A stretch of DNA of 5,323 bases, taken from Oscillospiraceae bacterium. GTDB lineage: Bacteria; Bacillota; Clostridia; Oscillospirales; Oscillospiraceae. Positions within the stretch are counted from its first letter, which is position 1. The number at the start of each line of letters is the position of its first letter. Of the stretch, positions 1-5,267 are shown piece after piece. The notes below the pieces were generated by a model that saw only the letters and a list, made by a program, of their open reading frames with translations, made no database searches and was not told the DNA's origin. Where the stretch lies: positions 1 to 5,323 of the forward strand of contig WRMX01000159.1 of NCBI GenBank assembly GCA_009776905.1. The letters are read 5' to 3'. Made by a program: the position numbers and the translations under genes.

Positions 1-2
1 GC

Positions 3-97
3 CGTTATGTAGGGCGCGGCATCCTTGACGCGCCGGTATGTAGGGCGCGGCATCCTTGACGCGCCGGTATGTAGGGCGCGGCATCCTTGACGCGCCG
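3..97. repeat. Three tandem copies of a 31-bp GC-rich unit
   Basis: A 31-bp unit is repeated three times head to tail with the TATGTAGGGCGCGG segment starting at 6, 37 and 68. The copies are identical apart from one base near the start of the first (T at 5 where the others have G). Each copy contains a hairpin, GGCGCG paired with CGCGCC (13-18/29-34, 44-49/60-65, 75-80/91-96), enclosing the 8-base loop core CATCCTTG, which reads CAAGGATG on the minus strand. There are no unique spacers, so this is not a CRISPR array. It lies downstream of the minus-strand cupin gene and could affect 3' ends of its transcripts, but no T-tract follows the hairpins. It is best described as a REP/MITE-like intergenic repeat. 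Confidence 0.93.
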
Positions 98-145
98 TTG
101 ATGCAAATGCCTACCTTCGGCGCGTCTGGGAAGCCGCGCCCTACA
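70..145. repeat. Inverted pair formed by the last tandem copy and an opposing copy
   Basis: The segment 119-145 is the reverse complement of 70-96 with 24 of 27 bases matching. The mismatches are confined to the loop core, so the outer TGTAGGGCGCGGC and its partner GCCGCGCCCTACA (133-145) match exactly. The two arms are separated by 22 bases and could form one long cruciform or RNA stem. The opposing copy also has its own small hairpin, GGCGCG 119-124 with CGCGCC 135-140, but with loop core CTGGGAAG instead of CAAGGATG. This points to a mobile or recombining palindromic repeat family. Confidence 0.88.
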
Positions 146-179
146 ACGAATTCATGCATATTGCCAATCGGTCTGGCCC

Positions 180-1046
180 CTATGCCCTGAACGAGTCCTT
201 GTTCTCCTCATCGCGCCGCGCGTAGTCTCCGCCATTCCCCCCCGAAAAATGGAAAATGGACTGATCCAGCCTCGGCACGAGAATCGGGCTATGCATTATG
301 TCGCGCGGTATATACGCCACGCAGCTCTTCGTAAACCCGACGGTCTCGCCGTCGATGTAAAGCGTGACCTCCCCATGCAACTCGTCCGGATTTTGCGGAT
401 CCATTCCCAAAAACCCGATCAACTCGTCGAAGTCATGCGCGTGCATCTCCGGCCCTTCGTCGTTGCGCGTATGGAACCTCACGGCCTCCATGTAAGGCGC
501 GCCCGCGAGCTTGACGCCGTCGAGCCAAATCAACCTCGTCAGGAACCCCTCCGGAGCGGGCGGCAGATACCCATCGACAGGCTCATATTTCACGACCACG
601 TTACCCGCATAAGTGCCGGCGGGGGCAGATGCCTCTGCCGGCTCCGCTTGATAGAAACTGGAATTCATCAAGCAGAAATAATTGATAAATGGCCGTCTCA
701 CGTTCTTGACGGACATGCGCCCATGCGCGACGCCCTTCGGCACAAACACGACGCATGTCTCCGTGAGCGTCAGCTTGTCATTTTCGAGCCATAGCTCGAC
801 ATCCGCCCCGAGCGCCTCATGGTCGTCGGGGTCGGTCCCGAGGAAAACAAGCAGCTTGTCCGAATCGTGTTTGACAAGCCCCTCCTGCGTAAGCGGCTCC
901 ATGATCCAATCCGCTTGATAGTAAATGGTGCCGTCAATGCTGCTGCCGTCAATGCACACGATTGGCTTAATGGCGGACTTTGGCTCGATCCTCAAATCTG
1001 CCGGCTTGCAGCCGTGATCGAGCGAGAAAAACTTCCTGCTTGACAT
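180..1046 (-). CDS. Two-domain cupin protein (bicupin), function unknown
   Basis: The 288-residue product has no signal peptide and is probably cytosolic. It consists of two related cupin halves. The segment from FLG to H at residues 68-108 aligns with 212-252, both 41 residues, sharing FLGxDP, an acidic loop, a CV(V/A)(F/Y)(V/I)P strand and a final His. The C-terminal half keeps a full cupin metal set: H202, H204 and E208 in an HxHxxxE motif, plus H252. The N-terminal half keeps H60 and H108 but has Lys64 where the Glu should be, so its metal site is probably degenerate. Cupins bind small ligands or catalyse varied reactions, and no specific reaction can be assigned. The ATG at 1046 is chosen because AAGGAGG (1056-1062) sits 9 bases upstream; a frame extension to a TTG at 1127 has no such signal and would include the promoter. 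GC content is about 65% in a sampled stretch, unlike the gene set upstream. Confidence 0.9.
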   Translation of the reverse strand: MSSRKFFSLDHGCKPADLRIEPKSAIKPIVCIDGSSIDGTIYYQADWIMEPLTQEGLVKHDSDKLLVFLGTDPDDHEALGADVELWLENDKLTLTETCVVFVPKGVAHGRMSVKNVRRPFINYFCLMNSSFYQAEPAEASAPAGTYAGNVVVKYEPVDGYLPPAPEGFLTRLIWLDGVKLAGAPYMEAVRFHTRNDEGPEMHAHDFDELIGFLGMDPQNPDELHGEVTLYIDGETVGFTKSCVAYIPRDIMHSPILVPRLDQSIFHFSGGNGGDYARRDEENKDSFRA

Positions 1047-1055
1047 GATAAACTT

Positions 1056-1062
1056 CCTCCTT
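1056..1062 (-). promoter_or_regulatory. Ribosome binding site fixing the cupin start
   Basis: AAGGAGG on the minus strand lies 9 bases before the ATG at 1046. It is a near-perfect anti-16S match, and it rules out the longer frame that would start at 1127. Confidence 0.88.
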
Positions 1063-1096
1063 GTAATACTTTGTGTATGGTGTGTATGTAATCCTG

Positions 1097-1127
1097 ATTC
1101 TAGGTCGCTCACTATTGTTATTGTCAA
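1097..1127 (-). promoter_or_regulatory. Predicted sigma-70/SigA promoter for the cupin gene
   Basis: The minus strand has a consensus -35 hexamer TTGACA (1127-1122) and a -10 hexamer TAGAAT (1102-1097, 5 of 6). They are separated by 19 bases, slightly longer than the ideal 17. Transcription would start near 1090, giving a leader of about 44 bases that contains the ribosome binding site. The -35 directly abuts the TAA stop of the upstream lipoprotein gene, so the cupin gene can be expressed independently of the AT-rich gene set. Confidence 0.55.
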
Positions 1128-1655
1128 TTATTCAAAATGAGCCTTTGAATAATCACGTTCTAGAAATTTATAGTCGTCAGTAATAAGCTTGATGCATACA
1201 TCACGATAAATTTCAACTTGAATTTGGTTCCATTCGCTTCTAAAGGCATTTCCAGTTATATAGCGTTCATCAGGTTTTACTGAGTAGAAATCTAATTGCT
1301 CTAGTAGCAATATCCGGTAGTATTCATTAATGAAGTCTTCAACGCTATTTTTAAGCAATCCAATATCTTCTCTATCTTCCGGGTATACGCATTTGCTATC
1401 GAGCCATTGAAGAACGTTATAAAATTCTTCTTTCCATACGCCTCTATAGGAATCCTGATAATCTCGGCATTCAACTTCTGAAGTTGATTGATTAATTTTT
1501 GGCAAAAAATATTCGTCAATTGGGTTAAAGTATTCTTCATTCTCTGTTGTGGCCGCTATGGATAGAGCCGGAGAAATACGATTGCAGCTTGCAAAAATGG
1601 GGATCATTAGAACTGTAACCACCAATAATACTAAAGAAATGGTTTTCTCTTTCAT
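1128..1655 (-). CDS. Small predicted lipoprotein, function unknown
   Basis: The 175-residue product starts with a lipoprotein-type signal peptide: Lys2 and Lys4, a hydrophobic stretch at residues 6-21, then FASC with Cys24 as the probable lipidated residue. The -3 position is Phe rather than the usual Leu/Val/Ile, so the lipobox is slightly atypical. The mature part is about 150 residues, acidic and rich in aromatic residues (Tyr, Trp, Phe), predicted largely helical, with no motif I recognise. It should be anchored to the outer face of the membrane. The ATG at 1655 is preferred because GGGAGG (1661-1666) lies 5 bases upstream; a TTG at 1670 would overlap that site. It lies 107 bases downstream of the SLH gene on the same strand and probably shares its transcript. 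A sampled stretch is about 33% GC, far below the neighbouring cupin gene. Confidence 0.8.
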   Translation of the reverse strand: MKEKTISLVLLVVTVLMIPIFASCNRISPALSIAATTENEEYFNPIDEYFLPKINQSTSEVECRDYQDSYRGVWKEEFYNVLQWLDSKCVYPEDREDIGLLKNSVEDFINEYYRILLLEQLDFYSVKPDERYITGNAFRSEWNQIQVEIYRDVCIKLITDDYKFLERDYSKAHFE

Positions 1656-1660
1656 AAACA

Positions 1661-1666
1661 CCTCCC
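1661..1666 (-). promoter_or_regulatory. Ribosome binding site of the lipoprotein gene
   Basis: GGGAGG on the minus strand is 5 bases before the ATG at 1655. The alternative upstream TTG start would place this motif inside the coding region. Confidence 0.75.
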
Positions 1667-1726
1667 GCAAGAGTTGTGTGAGTAATGCTCATTCATATCT
1701 AACCAAGATTTTCCACGTAAATTGCC

Positions 1727-1760
1727 AAACAGCGGGAAAACAGCGGGACGGTTCTCGTGT
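1727..1760. repeat. Tandem 11-mer next to a GGGACGGTTC-type interspersed motif
   Basis: AAACAGCGGGA occurs twice back to back (1727-1737 and 1738-1748) and runs directly into GGGACGGTTCTCGTGTTT (1745-1762). The second motif resembles a short sequence that I recall recurring between genes of many Clostridia and that I associate with small transposon-derived repeats; this is recollection, not a database result. It occupies the gap between the SLH gene stop and the lipoprotein gene. No clear hairpin with a T-tract is present, so it is not called a terminator. Confidence 0.55.
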
Positions 1761-1761
1761 T

Positions 1762-2892
1762 TCACCATGCTGTTATGCGCGTTGTATTGTCCATTATTCT
1801 CGTCAGAATTGAAGCGGCTTCTCCTCGCGTTATCGTATCATACGGATAGAATGACCCATCATCGACTGCCATCAAGCCCGCGCGGCAAAATGCGTATATT
1901 TTTTGCGTGATGGGAAAAGCTGGATCGAGATTGATGTCTGTTATTGAGCCGTCTCCGATTTCGTTGATCTCTTCAAGCTCGCTTTCCGGAAGCGCATTGT
2001 ATAAAATGTTCACGAAATCCCTTCGCGTTATCTGTTTGTTCGCTCGGCTGCTAATGTCTGTGAGTATTATACCCACTATCTGCGCCATTTCCATGAAACT
2101 CTTGTACCAAACCGGGCTACTGTTTTTCACATTTACCAACCCGGCGCGAAGAAGCTGCCATACACATACTGCGATTTTTACTGCCTCTGCATAAGTGATA
2201 TTTTCATCAGGGCAGAATAGTGTCCTCGCTCTTCCATTCATTAAATAATTTTTGTATGCTAGCTCGACGTCCTTCCTATACGACGCATCTATTGGAACGT
2301 CAGTGAATGGAATGAAGTACGGTACCTCATATGATTCGACTCTTTCGAGCTTGTACATGAACATATAGTCCGTATACAGCGCAGTATCATAATCAGCAAA
2401 CCAAATCTCCCTATATGGCGATTTATACTTAATGTCAATATCATCTTCATAAAATGCGGCTAACATCGTATGCTCTGGAACAAGGTCACAGAAAAATTTT
2501 GTCCCTTCCGGCGAAAAGCGAAATCCCCAGATATAATTTCTACTAACCGGCATAAACTCCATTGCTATATAGTGCAAAATATTAATGTCCTTTCCCGGGT
2601 ATGGAGCAACCTCAAATGTTTCCTCTGTTATGACGATGCGCTTGCCATATTGCAAGGGCGCATCAGGCCAAGGTTCTGCCTCAGGTGCGGGGTTTTTTTT
2701 CGCAATGCTGCTATCGGTTATCTCCCATATGCCATATGGATTTAATTCTCTGTACGGGTTATAACCGACACCTTCAGTAGCGTCCCTAAAAACTCCCTCA
2801 TGCTCGCTTGTAGCAGCGCACTCCGGAGCGCTGGCGGGTGATGCGCTCATAATAGCGATTACTACCATTACTGCTGAAACAAATCTCTTCAT
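1762..2892 (-). CDS. Secreted protein with C-terminal SLH domains
   Basis: The 376-residue product has a Sec signal peptide: Lys2-Arg3, hydrophobic residues 4-15, and an ASA site giving likely cleavage after Ala22. Residues about 30-190 form a domain I do not recognise, rich in Tyr, Phe and acidic residues. The C-terminal part carries three SLH-type repeats: about 196-247 (FTDVP start, TYAE at 233-236), a shortened one at about 262-303 (ITRRD at 288-292), and about 317-368 (ITDIN start, FYPYDTITRGE at 348-358). SLH domains bind secondary cell-wall polymers, often pyruvylated, so the protein probably sits at the cell surface. The TRAE motifs deviate (TYAE, TRRD, TRGE). Its ATG directly follows the TAG of the upstream gene and no good Shine-Dalgarno sequence is visible, so translation is probably coupled. 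The ligand or enzymatic role of the N-terminal domain is unknown. Confidence 0.88.
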   Translation of the reverse strand: MKRFVSAVMVVIAIMSASPASAPECAATSEHEGVFRDATEGVGYNPYRELNPYGIWEITDSSIAKKNPAPEAEPWPDAPLQYGKRIVITEETFEVAPYPGKDINILHYIAMEFMPVSRNYIWGFRFSPEGTKFFCDLVPEHTMLAAFYEDDIDIKYKSPYREIWFADYDTALYTDYMFMYKLERVESYEVPYFIPFTDVPIDASYRKDVELAYKNYLMNGRARTLFCPDENITYAEAVKIAVCVWQLLRAGLVNVKNSSPVWYKSFMEMAQIVGIILTDISSRANKQITRRDFVNILYNALPESELEEINEIGDGSITDINLDPAFPITQKIYAFCRAGLMAVDDGSFYPYDTITRGEAASILTRIMDNTTRITAW

Positions 2893-3711
2893 CTAGTCTC
2901 TAAATAATTCTTGCTTCCATTGATTGAATTCTACATTGAAACTAATTGTCTCAAAGAACGAATCTCTAGATAATTGGTTATCATCGTAGCCAATAGAATC
3001 GTATACTTGGCATCCACAATTGCACAGCGCTTCAGTAGTCGTATTTCTTGCATTTGCATGAAGAGCTATTAAGTGTTCATGCGACTCCTTCATTGATATG
3101 ATGCTGCTGTCATCGACCCATCCATCTTTGCTGTGGTATAAAAATCGTACTTGGCAGAATAACCGCTCCTTTCGTACGTAAACCAATATATCATCATAAT
3201 CAATCTTACATACTCGCAGTTGCTTCTCTATACTTTGAATGACGGCGTGGGCTAATCTATTTTTATGGTCTTCGATATTGCCATCTTCGCAATCATATTT
3301 GATTATCTGATTATTGTCTTCATAGCTTCGTAGTTCTTCATCGATAGCGTATTCCCTATCATGATCCAGGCATCTTTGTATTGATGCAGAAAGAAATCTT
3401 ATGTATTGGTTCAATGCTTGCTGTCTAAACCCATAACAGCGATAAAATAACGTCCTCCCGGATAATGCACCTTGCAGGGATGCTGACTGAGTATGGAGAA
3501 GCCAATGTTGTAACTCTTTGCTCGGCATATAATCAATTGCTATGTCGCGACCAAGACAATATCCACCAAACATATGATCGATATAGTCTAAACGATCAAC
3601 GCCAACATATTTTTTTGGTCTCCCCAAAATAGATTCTAGCAAGGTATATGCTTCGATGTCCTTCTGTGCAATTTGTTTTGCAACACTATTTATATCATCC
3701 AATACTAACAC
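2893..3711 (-). CDS. Hypothetical 272-residue protein, possibly immunity-like
   Basis: The product has no signal peptide or membrane segment and is probably cytosolic. Residues 29-51 (LGRPKKYVG, then GGY), followed by ELQHWL at 66-71 and a helical stretch ending YIRFLSAS at 103-110, resemble an RPxMYxG...GY pattern that I associate with small hypothetical and immunity-like proteins; this is a weak, unverified resemblance. Residues 115-165 are highly charged. A CNCGC cluster (Cys230, 232, 234) near the end may bind metal. The frame opens just after a TAG at about 3721, and the first usable codon is GTG at 3711 with only a poor AAAG-like ribosome binding site; a TTG at 3702 is an alternative. 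It is the first gene after a strong promoter and ends in TAG immediately followed by the ATG of the SLH gene. A sampled stretch is about 43% GC. Confidence 0.75.
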   Translation of the reverse strand: MLVLDDINSVAKQIAQKDIEAYTLLESILGRPKKYVGVDRLDYIDHMFGGYCLGRDIAIDYMPSKELQHWLLHTQSASLQGALSGRTLFYRCYGFRQQALNQYIRFLSASIQRCLDHDREYAIDEELRSYEDNNQIIKYDCEDGNIEDHKNRLAHAVIQSIEKQLRVCKIDYDDILVYVRKERLFCQVRFLYHSKDGWVDDSSIISMKESHEHLIALHANARNTTTEALCNCGCQVYDSIGYDDNQLSRDSFFETISFNVEFNQWKQELFRD

Positions 3712-3782
3712 ACTTGCTTTCTATTGAGGTATTTCTGATAAACAATACCTAAAGGTGATTCATGGTTAGAAATATATCTCAT
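3705..3782 (-). CDS. Possible 25-codon leader frame overlapping the next start
   Basis: In the leader of the minus-strand gene set, an ATG at 3782 opens a 25-codon frame ending in TAG at 3707-3705. The stop overlaps the GTG start of the 272-residue gene (3711) by 7 bases, an arrangement compatible with translational coupling, and that gene has little ribosome binding signal of its own. An AAAAAAGG stretch precedes the ATG, but only 3 bases away, which is too close to be ideal. The alternative is that it is the true N-terminus of the 272-residue protein separated by a frameshift, or simply chance. Confidence 0.22.
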   Translation of the reverse strand: MRYISNHESPLGIVYQKYLNRKQVC

Positions 3783-3846
3783 CTACCTTTTTTACACTGT
3801 AGCTATAAAATCATCAATCCAGGAATGAACTGCTTCTGTATTTCAA

Positions 3847-3869
3847 TCATAAGCGTCGAATTATGACGC
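3847..3869. promoter_or_regulatory. Overlapping inverted repeats at the predicted start site (candidate operator)
   Basis: TCATAA (3847-3852) pairs with TTATGA (3861-3866), and GCGTC (3853-3857) pairs with GACGC (3865-3869). The two palindromes overlap and sit immediately downstream of the -10 box at 3871-3876, covering the expected transcription start. This is where a repressor would bind; alternatively the RNA forms a 5' hairpin. No regulator gene is present in the window. Confidence 0.4.
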
Positions 3870-3870
3870 G

Positions 3871-3899
3871 ATTATACTAGATACCATAAAATTAGTCAA
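3871..3899 (-). promoter_or_regulatory. Near-consensus sigma-70/SigA promoter for the three-gene set
   Basis: On the minus strand TTGACT (3899-3894, 5 of 6) is followed after exactly 17 bases by TATAAT (3876-3871, 6 of 6). Transcription would begin near 3864, leaving a leader of about 150 bases before the GTG at 3711. It is the best promoter match I found in the window. Confidence 0.75.
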
Positions 3900-3943
3900 T
3901 CAAAATGTATGTAAACAGCATTTAGGTCTAAACGCATGGTTAC

Positions 3944-4085
3944 ATGTCATGGGGGTCTCCTTGTTTTGAAATTCTGAGGGAGCTTGCGACCGAAGAATCT
4001 TATTTACGCGGGAAAATCGGTGCAGAAAGATTCTTCGCTAAATCTCAGAATGACAGCGGTGAAAACTAATGGATGTCATGGGGGT
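3944..4085. mobile_element. MITE-like inverted-repeat element in 13-bp direct repeats
   Basis: A perfect 13-bp direct repeat, ATGTCATGGGGGT, lies at 3944-3956 and 4073-4085 and brackets 116 bases. Inside are nested inverted repeats: ATTCTGAG (3971-3978) with CTCAGAAT (4044-4051), and the 11-mer CGAAGAATCTT (3991-4001) with AAGATTCTTCG (4027-4037). The TTCTGAG...GAAGAATCT layout matches a widespread intergenic palindrome family that I recall from many bacterial genomes. The element encodes no protein. The direct repeats could be a target-site duplication or part of a larger repeat unit. Confidence 0.7.
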
Positions 4086-4246
4086 GGGGGTGACCAGTTA
4101 CTACGCATGTAGCCAGTGTATAGGTATTCATTGTCGTATGCATATGTTGTGAAACAACAAAACGTTGACAATACTTTTCGACCATCTAGCGTGAGGGTCT
4201 CTGTATTCTTTTACTTTTTTCACGCTTTTATGCCTCTAAGTTGCTC

Positions 4247-4275
4247 TTGTAAATCATCGGCCTCAATGATATACT
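4247..4275 (+). promoter_or_regulatory. Predicted promoter of the Nudix gene
   Basis: TTGTAA (4247-4252, 4 of 6) and TATACT (4270-4275, 5 of 6) are spaced by 17 bases. Transcription would begin near 4282, giving a short leader of about 22 bases that still includes the AAGGAG ribosome binding site. Confidence 0.45.
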
Positions 4276-4288
4276 TTCAAAAAAAGAC

Positions 4289-4294
4289 AAGGAG
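4289..4294 (+). promoter_or_regulatory. Ribosome binding site of the Nudix gene
   Basis: AAGGAG ends 9 bases before the ATG at 4304 and supports that start. Confidence 0.85.
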
Positions 4295-4303
4295 CTTACG
4301 AAA

Positions 4304-5242
4304 ATGATCCATGAGATTTATCCTAAAAAGTACAGCGTCGAATACGAAAAGACGACGCCCGCGCCCGGCGACACGATACTCGCGTTCGACGGCGACACAA
4401 TTTGCTGCCATATGGACGGCGAGCAAATCCGCTTTCCGAAATACGGCGAACTAAAGACCGCTGCCGATGCCAACAACGGCACCGATACCGGAACCGACCA
4501 CGCTCCCAGCTCCGACCACGCCTCCAGCACCGACAAAACCCCCAGCTCCGGCGAGTTCTTCTACCTCTTCTCCATCGACGATGAAAAATTCTTCATGCCC
4601 TCGACATATTCCCAAAACAAGATGACGCCCCCCGAAGGCTACGCATGGCATGACTGCGGTATATTCCGCATGGCCGCCCCGCGCCACCTGGCCTTCGCCG
4701 CCGTGACGGCGCAGGAACTATACCTATGGTATAAAAGCAACAGGTACTGCGGAAGCTGCGGAGTCGAAACAATACATTCCGAAACAGAGCGCGCCTGCAT
4801 ATGCCCCAAGTGCGGCCTCGTGATATACCCCAGGATTTCTCCCGTCGTCATCGTCGCCGTCACAAACGGCGAATACCTGCTCGTGACGCGGTATAAGGAC
4901 CGCCCCTTCCGCAGATACGCGCTGGTGGCGGGCTTCGTGGAGATAGGCGAGTCCTTGGAGGACACCGTCAGGCGCGAGGTGTTTGAAGAAACGGGAGTGC
5001 ACGTCAAAAACATCAGATACTACAAGAGCCAGCCTTGGGGTTTCACGTCGACGCTCCTGTCGGGGTTCTATTGCGACCTCGACGGCGACCCTACCATCAG
5101 CATCGACAACAAGGAGCTCTCCGAAGCCATCTGGATTTTGCGCGAGGACATCCCCCCCGCCGACAGCGACATTGCCCTCACGTCCGAAATGATGGAAAAC
5201 TTCCGCGTCTCAGGCGACGATGCTACAATTCACGCCCGGTGA
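4304..5242 (+). CDS. nudC: NudC-type NAD(H) pyrophosphatase (Nudix hydrolase)
   Basis: The 312-residue product belongs to the NudC family, which cleaves NADH/NAD+ to NMN(H) and AMP and in some bacteria removes NAD caps from RNA 5' ends. A zinc ribbon is formed by C149, C152, C167 and C170. The Nudix box is complete at residues 210-232: G210, E216, then REVFEETGV at 224-232, with E225, E228 and E229 for metal binding. The NudC signature follows as SQPWGF (242-247), in place of the usual SQPWPF, and then a GF at 254-255. The N-terminal domain (about 1-130) is divergent. Residues about 53-83 form a low-complexity insert rich in Thr, Asp, Ser and Ala, which partly explains why the protein is longer than E. 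coli NudC (257 residues). It is transcribed alone and away from the other genes. GC is about 60% in a sampled stretch, like the cupin gene. NAD(H) activity is inferred from the family. Confidence 0.92.
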   Translation: MIHEIYPKKYSVEYEKTTPAPGDTILAFDGDTICCHMDGEQIRFPKYGELKTAADANNGTDTGTDHAPSSDHASSTDKTPSSGEFFYLFSIDDEKFFMPSTYSQNKMTPPEGYAWHDCGIFRMAAPRHLAFAAVTAQELYLWYKSNRYCGSCGVETIHSETERACICPKCGLVIYPRISPVVIVAVTNGEYLLVTRYKDRPFRRYALVAGFVEIGESLEDTVRREVFEETGVHVKNIRYYKSQPWGFTSTLLSGFYCDLDGDPTISIDNKELSEAIWILREDIPPADSDIALTSEMMENFRVSGDDATIHAR

Positions 5243-5267
5243 GGTAGACGTTTATTTTTGCTTCATT

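Larger units (their letters stand above)
3712..4303. other. 592-bp divergent intergenic region
   Basis: This region separates the minus-strand gene set from the plus-strand Nudix gene, which diverge from it. From left to right it holds an approximately 150-base leader, a strong minus-strand promoter with an inverted repeat near its predicted start site, a MITE-like element within 13-bp direct repeats (3944-4085), a small inverted repeat TGTTGT-GAA-ACAACA (4145-4159), and the Nudix promoter. I see no convincing gene of usual size. A 63-codon frame at 4116-4307 starts at GTG without a ribosome binding site and has no protein-like composition. Confidence 0.7.

Noticed and set aside
3..97. CRISPR array
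   Set aside because: The three 31-bp units abut without unique spacers, and no cas gene is nearby.
249..1043. Plus-strand open frames opposite the cupin gene (249-794, 682-918, 819-1043)
   Set aside because: They lie antisense to a gene with clear cupin motifs and a strong ribosome binding site, and arise from its GC-rich codons; their products are Arg/Ser/His-rich without recognisable motifs.
2470..2745. 91-codon plus-strand frame opposite the SLH gene
   Set aside because: It is antisense to a gene with a signal peptide and SLH repeats and has no start signal or motif.
3803..3850. 15-codon frame in the leader of the minus-strand gene set
   Set aside because: No ribosome binding site precedes its ATG, and it begins inside the candidate operator palindrome.
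4165..4193. Second Nudix promoter beginning with TTGACA at 4165
   Set aside because: The -35 is perfect, but no -10-like hexamer appears 16-19 bases downstream (AGCGTG at the 17-base spacing).
4116..4307. 63-codon plus-strand frame whose stop overlaps the Nudix ATG
   Set aside because: The ATGA overlap is tempting, but the frame starts at GTG without a Shine-Dalgarno sequence, spans the predicted Nudix promoter, and has atypical composition.
4318..5247. Open frames on both strands overlapping the Nudix gene
   Set aside because: They are shadows of a gene with a complete Nudix box and zinc ribbon; their products are low-complexity.
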